Positions 34,719 to 42,927 of a stretch of 50,645 bases of DNA are shown piece after piece (positions within the stretch are counted from its first letter, which is position 1; every line of letters starts with the position of its first letter). A program made the position numbers and the translations under genes. The notes below the pieces were generated by a model, which made no database searches, was not told the DNA's origin, and saw only the letters and a program-made list of their open reading frames with translations. This stretch comes from an uncultured Steroidobacter sp. (lineage in GTDB: Bacteria; Pseudomonadota; Gammaproteobacteria; Steroidobacterales; Steroidobacteraceae). The stretch lies in NCBI RefSeq assembly GCF_937958065.1, contig NZ_CALFXI010000066.1, positions 1 through 50,645 of the forward strand, read 5' to 3'.

Positions 34719-34762
34719 GATGAGCGGATCACATGACATGCTGAGTCACACGATCCGCTCGC
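34719..34762. repeat. 44-bp tail repeat, copy B, with 9-bp inverted repeat
   Basis: Contains the perfect inverted repeat GAGCGGATC (34722-34730) / GATCCGCTC (34752-34760). It matches 31698-31741 at 35 of 44 positions. It lies 16 bp beyond the methyltransferase stop at 34779. There is no T run, so it is not a typical intrinsic terminator; a 3'-end or protein-binding dyad is possible. Confidence 0.65.
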
Positions 34763-34778
34763 AACTGCGCTCGGTGCG

Positions 34779-35579
34779 CTACCTGCCGTAGCGCGCCATC
34801 GCCTGCTGCACTGTTCGCGCAAGTCCGTAGTGCTCGCGCTCGTTGAGCCACTGAAAGAGCTGACCGAGCGCGACCGCCGGCGGTGAATGGAAAGGCTCGT
34901 TCTTGATGCCGGCTACAGTCGCCCTCGGGTAGGTGGGATTGCGCTCGAGATATGCGAGCCGATTGCGTGCTAAGGCACAGTACTTCTGCTCGAGCTCGAT
35001 ACCGAGATAGCGTCGGCCCGTGATGAGCGCTGCGACAAGTGTGCTCCCCGAGCCCGCGAACGGATCGAGAACGACCTGTCCACGCCGGCTGAACGTCTCG
35101 ATCAGCGGCGTAAGAATGCGTACCGCCTTCTGTGTCGGATGATCGGTGTTGCCGGAGTACACCCAGGGCTGGATGTCATCGAGTGGCTCAGCGGGCAGCG
35201 CGGGCCGTCCCTTCGCGAGCAGGAACGCTTGCTCGTGGCGATACCGCAGGAAGCGTGCCCGCGATGCGTACTCCTTCACCCAGACGATGTGACCGACCGG
35301 CCGAAACCCCGCGCTTCGCCAAGCGCGGAAGAAATCGTCTACGAGACCCCAGCCGTAGAACGAAATACACACACTGTCCGACTTCAGAACGCGATAGAGG
35401 TCGGTGAATGCACCGAGTATGCGGCTCGGATCGTCGTCGTTCGCAACGGTGCGGCCGAAACGATCCTGATAGCGAACCCCATACGGCGGATCGGTGACGA
35501 TGAGGTCGACGCACTCGTTCGGCAGCTGTCGCAGTAGTCGCGTGCAATCTCCCTGCAACACTTGATTGATCGGGAACAT
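34779..35579 (-). CDS. DNA methyltransferase (DPPY type, beta-class order), 266 aa
   Basis: ATG at 35579 with GGAGA eight bases upstream is preferred to 35600. Catalytic motif IV is LIVTDPPYGVRYQDRFG near residue 30; motif I comes later as VVLDPFAGSGSTLVAAL near residue 190, followed by YLGIELEQKYC. This IV-before-I order is the beta class (CcrM/HinfI-like), giving N6-adenine or N4-cytosine methylation. No cognate endonuclease lies next to it, so it is an orphan, perhaps protecting the element from restriction after transfer. Its C-terminus is duplicated in the remnant at 33086-33300. Confidence 0.9.
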   Translation of the reverse strand: MFPINQVLQGDCTRLLRQLPNECVDLIVTDPPYGVRYQDRFGRTVANDDDPSRILGAFTDLYRVLKSDSVCISFYGWGLVDDFFRAWRSAGFRPVGHIVWVKEYASRARFLRYRHEQAFLLAKGRPALPAEPLDDIQPWVYSGNTDHPTQKAVRILTPLIETFSRRGQVVLDPFAGSGSTLVAALITGRRYLGIELEQKYCALARNRLAYLERNPTYPRATVAGIKNEPFHSPPAVALGQLFQWLNEREHYGLARTVQQAMARYGR

Positions 35580-35596
35580 GACAGAGTCTCCATTGG

Positions 35597-35763
35597 GCAT
35601 CGGCGGCTTGCCGATGCGCGCTCCCGATCACGGCGCGCGGAGCAGTCAATCGAAACGCGGTGGGATCGTGGAATAAATGGAGGGGACCCGCGTCTTCGCG
35701 GGGAGGCGCCGTTTATGCCGCGAAAGCCCGCCGCGTTTCGATTGACGGCGAGCACGGCGTGAT
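35597..35763 (-). repeat. 137-bp structured element, copy 3, with its hairpin (leader of the methyltransferase)
   Basis: The 137-bp element is 35627-35763 and the hairpin GCATCGGC-GGCTT-GCCGATGC is 35597-35617. Most diverged long helix and still fully paired: GUCAAUCGAAACGCGG with CCGCGUUUCGAUUGAC, 16 of 16, where copies 1 and 2 have GUCAAGCGAGAG. The core is unchanged. Hairpin stem differs from copies 1, 2 and 4 but pairs perfectly, with a similar GG...TT loop on the plus strand. Confidence 0.87.
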
Positions 35764-35903
35764 ACGCTGGCAAAGCAGAGGCAAGGCGCCCTTCCTTTTC
35801 TTCTTCTCGTCTTGGCCCCTCCCCTGTGTCAGCGCATCTGGCTCGACCGCGCGCGAAGGAATCGAAAGCAAAAGAAAGTCGCGCTTTGTATGGCAGCCAG
35901 ACG

Positions 35904-35935
35904 AAAGGGGCTGCAAGCTGGCCGCTCGCAGCCCC
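35904..35935 (-). terminator. Terminator-like hairpin after the 77-aa gene
   Basis: On the minus strand, GGGGCTGC pairs with GCAGCCCC, extended inward by a G-T pair and AGC/GCT around a short loop, followed by TTTCG. It starts 11 bp past the stop at 35946. The T run is short, so confidence is moderate. Confidence 0.65.
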
Positions 35936-35945
35936 GCATCTTCGA

Positions 35946-36179
35946 TCAGATCGCTCTCAGGCGATGCAATGCGAGTGCCGCAATATAGAGCGCCTTCGCA
36001 TCGTCCAAGACCGCATCTAGTCCGATCACGGCGCCGATTGCGCCGTTGGCCTCGTCGCGCTGGATGAGATCGTATCCCTCTGCACTGCGCTTGGCCGCCT
36101 CGAGCAGCAACCCGTGCAGCGCCTCCAGATTGGCGGCGATGGCTTTCACCTTCACTTCCGACGCAACCTTGATGTTCAT
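35946..36179 (-). CDS. Small hypothetical protein, 77 aa
   Basis: Unrecognised. ATG at 36179 follows GAGGAGA at a good distance. All-helical by eye: VKAIAANLEALHGLLLEAAK and VIGLDAVLDDAKALYIAALA. There are no catalytic residues, cysteines or membrane segments. Flanked by its own 137-bp element upstream and a terminator downstream, as an independent module. Confidence 0.8.
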   Translation of the reverse strand: MNIKVASEVKVKAIAANLEALHGLLLEAAKRSAEGYDLIQRDEANGAIGAVIGLDAVLDDAKALYIAALALHRLRAI

Positions 36180-36204
36180 CGTTTTCTCCTCGAGTCTTCT
36201 ACTG

Positions 36205-36372
36205 ACGTCGGCGGACTTGCCGACGTGCGTCGTCCATCTCGGCGCGCGCAGCGATCAAGGGAGAGGCAATGGGATCGTGGAATAAATGGAGGGGACCCGC
36301 GTCCTCGCGGGGAGGCGCCGTTTATGCCGCGAAAGCCCGTTGGCTCTCCCTTGAACGCGAGCACGACGTGAT
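36205..36372 (-). repeat. 137-bp structured element, copy 4, with its hairpin (leader of the 77-aa gene)
   Basis: The element is 36236-36372; the hairpin ACGTCGGC-GGACTT-GCCGACGT is 36205-36226. Long helix UCAAGGGAGAG with CUCUCCCUUGA: the C-G pair at position 7 of copies 1-3 is G-C here, a compensated change. The loop of the core hairpin differs by one base (TCCT for TCTT on the plus strand). The outer helix is weaker, with two mismatches. Same 137-bp length as the others. Confidence 0.85.
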
Positions 36373-36448
36373 ACGCTGGTCAGCACGACGGTAAGTCGCG
36401 CGATTCTTCTTCTGCATCTCGCCGCCGATCGCGCCAGGCACTTGCTAC

Positions 36449-37243
36449 TCAGCGCGTGGGATCTTCCCGATCCTTCTTCGACTGAGACGCAGGAGTGGAT
36501 TGCGTGACGCTGCGCGTTCGTTCACGGAGCTTGATGTCCGGCAGCGGCTCGCCTTTCTGAACGGAGGCGGCGATCGCTTCTCGGACGATCGCAAGGAAGC
36601 GCTCTCGATCTTGCGCGTTCCTGATTCTCTTCGCCGCGAGTTCCTCGGCGGCACGCAGACTGAGAAACGTCGATTTCAGCTCGGGCCTCTGCCGCACCGC
36701 CTCGCGCGTCTCGAGATGTGCATCGCGCGCAAGGCGAGCTCGCCGCGCGCGCTCAGAGAAGAACTGCAGCTTTTCGACTTCCCATCGCGTGCGATGGGCG
36801 TGGTGCTCCGTCTGCGTGAGAACATTGCCCTCCGCGTCGCGTCTTCGGTCAACGAGAGTCACGGCTTCGCGGCTCACGCGCCGCGCACCGATCAGGTCTC
36901 CCAGCTTCGGCTTCGTCTCACCCGCTCGAATCGCACGCTCGAGATCTTTGCCCCAGATCACCCTCATGCCGCCCGTCGTCAACACTTTCGCGTAGTAGGA
37001 GAGGTCCTGGTCCGGGCGGAACTGGTACGGAGCGCGACCGTGCTCCTGCAAACGACCAACAATTAGCTGCCAAGCGCGGCGATCGAACGAGCGCTCTGTG
37101 CTCCGTGGTCTGCCCGGATCACCTGAATTGGAGTGCGGCGCTTGCGCCGAGTCATCGCGAGCGAGCGCGCCTCCGGCGCGCCGGTCGCGCTCATCGCTGT
37201 GGACCTGTGGCGGCCTCTTTGGCGTGCCCGGTCGTTCCGCCAT
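36449..37243 (-). CDS. Conjugation-associated protein paralogous to the LPD7 gene C-terminal domain, 264 aa
   Basis: The first 60 residues are a disordered charged region. The rest resembles the C-terminal half of the neighbour at 37268-38623: VGRLQEHGRAPYQFRPDQDL corresponds to VGRLVEHGVAPYLHDPHNAM there, VIWGKDLERAI to EIWGVDLQRAL, and the ERARRARLARD and RQRPELKSTFLSLRAAE helices also correspond. So it is a tandem duplication of one domain. Such domains occur in polyvalent or TraI-associated proteins of conjugative elements; function not established. 24 bp after the neighbour. Confidence 0.75.
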   Translation of the reverse strand: MAERPGTPKRPPQVHSDERDRRAGGALARDDSAQAPHSNSGDPGRPRSTERSFDRRAWQLIVGRLQEHGRAPYQFRPDQDLSYYAKVLTTGGMRVIWGKDLERAIRAGETKPKLGDLIGARRVSREAVTLVDRRRDAEGNVLTQTEHHAHRTRWEVEKLQFFSERARRARLARDAHLETREAVRQRPELKSTFLSLRAAEELAAKRIRNAQDRERFLAIVREAIAASVQKGEPLPDIKLRERTRSVTQSTPASQSKKDREDPTR

Positions 37244-37267
37244 GACGGACGCTCGACGTTTGCGACG

Positions 37268-38623
37268 TCAGCGCGCAGGCGCTGCGTCGCGTTGGGGAGC
37301 CGCGCGCTCGCGCGGCTCCCGGCGCTGCGCAGCGCTCTCCTTGAGGGGAACCGGCGACAGCGGTTCACCTCGAGCCACTGCGTCAGCGAGTGCCGTGCGC
37401 ACTGAGGCGACGAATCGTCGTTGATCGTCTGGATTGCGCAGCGTCTTCGCCGCCAGCTCCGCGGCGTGCAATTGGAGGTACGTTCCCAACAACTCCGGGT
37501 GTTGCTTTACCGCGGTTTGGCGGTCGACGCTTGGATCCCGCAGCACACGTGCAGCTTGCGCGCGCTCTCGGAAGAAGTCGCGCTTCTCAACTATCCATGC
37601 GTTTCGATGCGCTTCGTGCGCCTTCTCACCGATGACTCGGCCTTCCGCGTCACGCTCTGGACGGAAGACCTTCACAGCATCGCGACGGAGCGCGCGTACG
37701 CCGATCTCATCGCCCCGCTGCGGTTGCGTAAGAGACTCTTTGAGTGCGCGTTGCAAGTCGACGCCCCAAATCTCACGCTCACCATTCGGCGTTTCGATCC
37801 GGACAAAGTACGACATCGCGTTATGAGGATCGTGGAGATAGGGGGCCACTCCGTGCTCCACGAGCCGACCGACCTGCAGCGTCCGCTTTCGCGTACGCGC
37901 CCTCTCGTCGATGCGTTCGTTTCCCCTGGTGTGCACACGCTCGTTGTCAGGCGATGATCTCCGTGGTGAGCGTTCCGCTTCGGCCGGCACCCGTGACGCA
38001 TTGGGCTGCTCGCGCGCGATCGCGCGTACTAAACGTTCCTGCTCGAAATCCGCCGGCGAATACCCGCGCACATCCAATCCGGCCATGCGCGCGGCAAACC
38101 ATGCTTCTCTTTTGAAGCGATTGGTCCCGGAGATTGTGATGTCCGACCAACCGCGGGCCTGGGCGATCGAGATGAGCGATCTGATCACCTCCGAGTTCTC
38201 ACTCGGCGACGTGAGCCGGTTGCCGTGATCCGTAAACGCGCGCGTACCATCTGGGAAGTGATATTTATTGCCGACTCGAACGAACCTCTCCGTGATCTCC
38301 TGGGGTATCGCGTGGCGATTCTCGCCAGCGAGTCGCCTACTCGGAGGCGCGTCTGGCTGTGGAGTGTCTCGAACCCGCCTGGGCGTTGGGCGAATCGCGT
38401 TTATCGCTAGTCGTTCTGGCTCTTGCTTTGCGCCCCCACGTCTCGACAGACGCTCGCGATGCGCGCGTTCTACGCGCGCTTGCTCCTCTCTTGAAAGAGC
38501 CGCGACAGGTTCTACCGAGTTTCGCGACCGCGCGTGAGATCGCGGGCTCGCTGCGCTTCTGTTCTGAATGTCGGCGTGACCGATCGGAGTGCCGCCATTC
38601 GCATCTCGTGGTGTCTTGGCCAT
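37268..38623 (-). CDS. LPD7-domain conjugation-associated protein, 451 aa
   Basis: A disordered basic N-terminus precedes an LPD7-like (large polyvalent protein-associated) domain: FVRVGNKYHFPDGTRAFTDH, VIRSLISIAQARGWSDITIS and KREAWFAARMAGLDVRGYSP. A second domain (VGRLVEHGVAPYLHDPHNAM to the end) is shared with the downstream paralogue. LPD7 is often found at the C-terminus of relaxases; here it is on a separate gene about 8 kb from the relaxase. It starts 6 bp after the virD4 stop with GAGG upstream, so it belongs to the transfer operon. Confidence 0.82.
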   Translation of the reverse strand: MAKTPRDANGGTPIGHADIQNRSAASPRSHARSRNSVEPVAALSREEQARVERAHRERLSRRGGAKQEPERLAINAIRPTPRRVRDTPQPDAPPSRRLAGENRHAIPQEITERFVRVGNKYHFPDGTRAFTDHGNRLTSPSENSEVIRSLISIAQARGWSDITISGTNRFKREAWFAARMAGLDVRGYSPADFEQERLVRAIAREQPNASRVPAEAERSPRRSSPDNERVHTRGNERIDERARTRKRTLQVGRLVEHGVAPYLHDPHNAMSYFVRIETPNGEREIWGVDLQRALKESLTQPQRGDEIGVRALRRDAVKVFRPERDAEGRVIGEKAHEAHRNAWIVEKRDFFRERAQAARVLRDPSVDRQTAVKQHPELLGTYLQLHAAELAAKTLRNPDDQRRFVASVRTALADAVARGEPLSPVPLKESAAQRREPRERAAPQRDAAPAR

Positions 38624-38629
38624 ATAGCC

Positions 38630-40621
38630 TCACCTGCCGCGTATGGTCTCGAGGAAACTGTCGGCCGCGCGCTGCAGCTCCCCGTCCGTCAAGCTCTCAC
38701 CGTCTGCCCTCTGCGGAATCTCCACTCGGCTCCAATCCACCGCGAAGTCGTCCAGCGTGAGGGAGTCGATGCGTTCGACGTCTTCCATAGTCGCCTCCCT
38801 TGTACGCGGTGCTCGCTCGGCGTCGGGATCACTCGGACGGAGGGACTGCTCGATGGAGGATTCGACTGAACTCATGCTGCTCGCCACAACAGCGGTCGCC
38901 GGCAGCGTTGGTGGTGGATTTGGACTCGCGCTCGTGGGCGGCGGAAACAATCGGGCGCGTAGTCGCGGATCTTGAAAATACCGATTCTTCTTCGCGAGAA
39001 CGGGCCGCAGCCCTTCATAGATCAGGATCTCGTGATCGCGGCCGAGCTCCTTGATTTCCTGCGGCAGCATCAGCTGACGCTTCTGCTCACTGATGCTCAC
39101 GCTGCGTGAGCGCCGACCATGCCGGTCGAACATGTCGAAGAGCGGCTTCGAGACTGTCTTCACGCGGACCGTGAGGTTTCCCAGCTCCTGGGACAGTTCG
39201 TTCGCCTCGCCGAAGTCTTTCGGTGCATAGGCGATGCGCACGGCCAAACTCTTCATCATCGTTTCCGCGGTTTGCGTGCCGTACACGTCACGTAGCTGCG
39301 AAAGGGCCTGCACGACGAGGAGGATTCGAACGTTGAACCCGGGAAGATAGGCAATGGAGCCTGCGAGGATCGGTATGCGATCTATCGCGGGCGCCTCGTC
39401 GAGAATCATGGCGATCTGATGTTTCAGCGACGGATCATGTTCAGGCAGAGTCTTTGTTTGCAGGCCGATCGCTTGCTCGATGAATAGATTGAGGAGTGGT
39501 CTGAGGCGATGCAGGTCCACAGGCCGTATGCCGATGTAGATGGACATGGGCCGGCGGCGCAGATCCCGAAGATCGAAGTCGTTCCGCGACGTCGCTCGGT
39601 CGAGTAGCGGGTTTGCGAGCAGATCAAGGCGCGACGTGAACGTCTTGCGAATGCTCGATGCCGTCACCGGCGCGAGGTCGATCACATCCGACAGCGCACG
39701 CACACATTGAGGCGATAGCGGGAAGCGACCTGCTTGCCTGCCCTCGATGATGCGCTTCCAGTGATGACTGAATCCTTCGCTGTCGGAAGCCATGCCCTGT
39801 CGCAAGACTTCGCCTAACGTTGGCGGCAGTGATGGTGTTTCGAGCACGTACAGGGTGATTCCGAGAAAGAGCGAGCGGGCGCCGGCCGACCAGAACGGAT
39901 CCGTACCTGGAATGTCCGGATAAAGAATCGCCCCGATGTGCTGCACGTCGTTGATGCGCAGATTCGGGTCCTGCGAGACGTAGCTCAGGCAGTTCCAACA
40001 CGCTGTGTTGCCACTCTCACTCAGCGGGTCGAACAGAAAGACTTCCTGACCGCACCGCTGGCGGTAGCCCGCGGTGATCGTCCAGTTCTCGAGCTTCAGG
40101 TCGAGACACACGACCGAACCCGGCCACGTCAGCAGGTTCGGAATGACGATGGCGGTGCCCTTGTCCGAGCGCGGAGGCGCGGACAGCAGAACCCCTTGCT
40201 GTCCGCCGAGAACTAAGTCGCGCCGGCCCACACGACCCAGATAGAACCCGTTCTTCGAGAAGAGTCCCGCGCGTGCAATTTCTCGTGTGTTCGCGAATCG
40301 CGCATCGCCGTGCAGTGAGCGCTTTCTGGGGAGCAGCGCCGGCAGCGCGACTATGAGGATGAGCACCACGCCAGCTGCAGAGGCCACCTTCAACCGCACG
40401 CTCACTTCGGGACGGTCGCCGTAGTAATAAGCGTAACGAACGATGGTCAGTGGCGTGGCGGCGAGCGGTCGCGATCCGATCGACCAGAGAAATATGTATC
40501 CGGCAAGGTATTGCGACAGCACGATCGCAGCAGCGCCGATCGCAGCGGCGCTCGTGAGCCGCGCGGCCGCGCTCGCGTCAGTGCGCGGCCGCCAGGTGGC
40601 TGCGTTTGCGAGCTGGTTCAT
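38630..40621 (-). CDS. virD4: VirD4 type IV coupling protein
   Basis: About 663 residues. Two N-terminal membrane segments (AAIGAAAIVLSQYLAGYIFL; AGVVLILIVALPALL) are followed by a Walker A region VLLSAPPRSDKGTAIVIPNL and Walker B QIAMILDEAPAI, with NVRILLVVQALSQLRDVYG after it. It receives the relaxase-DNA complex and feeds it to the secretion channel. ATG at 40621 has GGGAGAT upstream; ATG at 40648 is possible. The start overlaps virB11 by 44 bp. The proline/serine-rich C-terminal tail is acidic, typical of substrate contact regions. Confidence 0.93.
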   Translation of the reverse strand: MNQLANAATWRPRTDASAAARLTSAAAIGAAAIVLSQYLAGYIFLWSIGSRPLAATPLTIVRYAYYYGDRPEVSVRLKVASAAGVVLILIVALPALLPRKRSLHGDARFANTREIARAGLFSKNGFYLGRVGRRDLVLGGQQGVLLSAPPRSDKGTAIVIPNLLTWPGSVVCLDLKLENWTITAGYRQRCGQEVFLFDPLSESGNTACWNCLSYVSQDPNLRINDVQHIGAILYPDIPGTDPFWSAGARSLFLGITLYVLETPSLPPTLGEVLRQGMASDSEGFSHHWKRIIEGRQAGRFPLSPQCVRALSDVIDLAPVTASSIRKTFTSRLDLLANPLLDRATSRNDFDLRDLRRRPMSIYIGIRPVDLHRLRPLLNLFIEQAIGLQTKTLPEHDPSLKHQIAMILDEAPAIDRIPILAGSIAYLPGFNVRILLVVQALSQLRDVYGTQTAETMMKSLAVRIAYAPKDFGEANELSQELGNLTVRVKTVSKPLFDMFDRHGRRSRSVSISEQKRQLMLPQEIKELGRDHEILIYEGLRPVLAKKNRYFQDPRLRARLFPPPTSASPNPPPTLPATAVVASSMSSVESSIEQSLRPSDPDAERAPRTREATMEDVERIDSLTLDDFAVDWSRVEIPQRADGESLTDGELQRAADSFLETIRGR

Positions 40622-41669
40622 ACCAGATCTCCCGCACGTATCGCTCATGCCGCTCCACCCCGAACTGCACGACGACGTCGACGAGCATGTAAAGCAGGCT
40701 CTTGATGTCTTCGCGCGCGAGGTCCCTTCCTCCGGGGCTCTCCTTTACGAGGAGCATCAGCTGCTCAAAGGCGAGCTGCGCACTCGAAGCATGTACGCTC
40801 GTGATACTGCCGGGATGTCCCGAGTTGACGTTGCGCAAGTAGTAGTACGCCTCGTCGCTGCGCAGCTCGGCTAACAGAATGCGGTCGGGCCGCATGCGGA
40901 GGCAGCTCTCGAGCAACTGCTTGGGCGTGACGCGCGCTTGACCTTGGCCGTCCTTGGAGTAGTAGAGGCGCACGCTGTTCGGATGCCGATCGAGCACCAG
41001 CTCCTTCGCATCCTCGATCGTGACGAGCCGTTCATCGGGCGGTATCTCGAGGATGAGACCTTTGGTGAACGTCGTCTTGCCGCTTCCTGTCGCACCGCTC
41101 ACGATGATGTTCTTGCGCGCACGTACGGCGACGCTCAGAAACTCCTCGAACTCGCGCGCCTTGTGCAGTCTGAGGAGCGTCTGCTCCGTGTCATCCAACT
41201 CGTTGGACGCGGGAACGCAGCGCTTGAACAACCCGCTCTGCGCGAGTTCGTGCACGCTCCACACACCATCCGATGGGCGGCGAATCGTGATCGCGACCGT
41301 TCCCGGTGTCGTCGCAGGCGGAAGCACTATCTGGATGCGCTCACCGGTCGGAAGCGATGCGGACAGCAGCGGTGATTCTTCATCGATGCGCTGCGCGGTC
41401 GAGTTCGCCACGAGCTTCGCGAGTCGCCTGCACCAATCGACATCCGCGAACGGCAAAGGCTCGCGCTGCCATCCGGAGCGCGTCTCGACAAATGCCTCGC
41501 CCGGCCGATTGATGCAGATCTCGGTCACGTCCGATCGCGCGAGGATGGGACGCAGTGCCCGCAGCGTGAGCTCGAGCGCGGATGCCTCGGCGCTTGCGCT
41601 GGCTCGCGGAGCAACGCCGGCCGCGTGCAACGCCGACTCAGCGGTTGAGTGCGGTAGGACGCAGCTCAT
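40578..41669 (-). CDS. virB11: VirB11 traffic ATPase
   Basis: About 363 residues from ATG at 41669, which has AGGAG eight bases upstream; the open frame to 41720 overlaps virB10 more deeply. Walker A is IIVSGATGSGKTTFTKGL; the Asp box and Walker B follow (LVTIEDAKELVL; RILLAELRSDEAYYYL), then the His box (GHPGSITSVHASS). Hexameric ATPase at the inner face of the channel, powering pilus assembly and DNA transfer. Overlaps virB10 by 32 bp. Confidence 0.95.
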   Translation of the reverse strand: MSCVLPHSTAESALHAAGVAPRASASAEASALELTLRALRPILARSDVTEICINRPGEAFVETRSGWQREPLPFADVDWCRRLAKLVANSTAQRIDEESPLLSASLPTGERIQIVLPPATTPGTVAITIRRPSDGVWSVHELAQSGLFKRCVPASNELDDTEQTLLRLHKAREFEEFLSVAVRARKNIIVSGATGSGKTTFTKGLILEIPPDERLVTIEDAKELVLDRHPNSVRLYYSKDGQGQARVTPKQLLESCLRMRPDRILLAELRSDEAYYYLRNVNSGHPGSITSVHASSAQLAFEQLMLLVKESPGGRDLAREDIKSLLYMLVDVVVQFGVERHERYVREIWYEPARKRSHLAAAH

Positions 41670-42927
41670 ACACGCTCCTGAAATCGAGATCTCGGGCGAC
41701 CAGCACGGCGATTCGATCACCGTGCTGCTTCGTGACGGTCGGAGGAATGTTGATGGTGCTTCGAAGCACCTCCGTCATCACATCGCGAGTCGTGGACGGG
41801 TTCACGACCACAGTACCGTTGCCGTCACTCGCACTTTGCACAGCTACTTGCACCGCGCCGTCGATGACGGACACCAGAATCGCCGCGCCGAACCGCTCCC
41901 AGAAGTGACGGTTGACCTCGCCGGGCAATCCCGCGCGCCCAAGCTCATCGCTACCTAGAGAAGCAAGCGGCACCACGACACCTTCCGGCGTCCTTGCTTC
42001 CGTCCATAAGACATACACGCGAGCCGTACCATGACGTACGTCTCCGCGCGTCTCTCCGACGAGCTTCGTGCCGCGCTCCAATAGCACGACGCTGCCATCC
42101 GCGCCGAAGGTGTCAGTCGCGGTAATGCACGTAGTCATGCCCGGAAGCGATGAGTCGATGGCGGTTTCGAGCGTGCAGTCGACGAAGGCGCCCTTCGGAA
42201 GCAAGAGGCGCTGCGTTGGAAGAACTCTAGCGTGCGCGGCCGGTGTTGCCGTGGGCTCAAGCAAATCTGTGAGAGCGCTGGTCGGAGCGGCGGTCGGAAA
42301 GGTTCCACTCATCGAAGAACCCATGGAAGACGTGGAAGGCGAATCCTCTGCGCTCGGCGCACTCCCCTGCGCACTTCTCGTAGAGGCGCTCACGAACACA
42401 GGACCGGACAACCGCCGGTCCGACGCAAGCTGCTCACGGGTTGGCGAGGACGAAGGAACGTAAGATGGCGGCAATACATACGGCGCAGGTTCGTCGCGCG
42501 GAAGCTGCGACGCTGCGAACAAGGAAGCAAGGGGCGATTCCGGCGGAGGACCTAGCACCTTTTCAACAACGGGCGGATCCACGCGGCCGAGTGGCGGCAG
42601 CGCCATCTCTCCCTTCGCCTGCTGTTTGGTTCTCGATTCCGCCGCTGCTTCCGTGCGTGACTGGCGAGCGAACGTCTGTGTGTAGTACCAAGCGAGGAAG
42701 CCGATCGCGAGCACGGACATGAGGCCCATTGCGAGCACATTGCTGAGTCGCGCCTGAAGCGATCGCATGCCACTGATCGACGCAACTCCCCGCTCGCCGG
42801 CGACTGTGCTCAACTGCTTCTCATCGTCTGCGCCTTCGCCTGAGATCGCCGAGTTCGCAGACACCGTCACGCCTTCTTCTACCGGCTCGGCAGCGCGGTG
42901 AGGACGAAGACGATCCCACACGCTCAC
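41638..42927 (-). CDS. virB10: VirB10/TrbI channel scaffold
   Basis: A 429-residue protein with one N-terminal membrane helix (NVLAMGLMSVLAIGFLAWYY), a proline/serine-rich periplasmic linker, and the C-terminal TrbI domain (LLLPKGAFVDCTLETAID, TTCITATDTFGADGSVVLL, ERFGAAILVSVIDGAVQVA). VirB10 spans both membranes in the core complex. GTG start overlaps the virB9 stop (GTGA). Confidence 0.95.
   Translation of the reverse strand: MSVWDRLRPHRAAEPVEEGVTVSANSAISGEGADDEKQLSTVAGERGVASISGMRSLQARLSNVLAMGLMSVLAIGFLAWYYTQTFARQSRTEAAAESRTKQQAKGEMALPPLGRVDPPVVEKVLGPPPESPLASLFAASQLPRDEPAPYVLPPSYVPSSSPTREQLASDRRLSGPVFVSASTRSAQGSAPSAEDSPSTSSMGSSMSGTFPTAAPTSALTDLLEPTATPAAHARVLPTQRLLLPKGAFVDCTLETAIDSSLPGMTTCITATDTFGADGSVVLLERGTKLVGETRGDVRHGTARVYVLWTEARTPEGVVVPLASLGSDELGRAGLPGEVNRHFWERFGAAILVSVIDGAVQVAVQSASDGNGTVVVNPSTTRDVMTEVLRSTINIPPTVTKQHGDRIAVLVARDLDFRSVYELRPTALNR

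Noticed and set aside
33919..36372. The four 137-bp elements as integron attC sites separating gene cassettes
   Set aside because: Length, imperfect palindrome and gene-by-gene spacing resemble attC, but the GTTRRRY/RYYYAAC core sites are absent and the core sequence is invariant, unlike attC.
33919..36372. The four repeats as a CRISPR array or MITEs
   Set aside because: Unit length is 137 bp, spacing is gene-sized and unequal, and no target duplications flank the copies.
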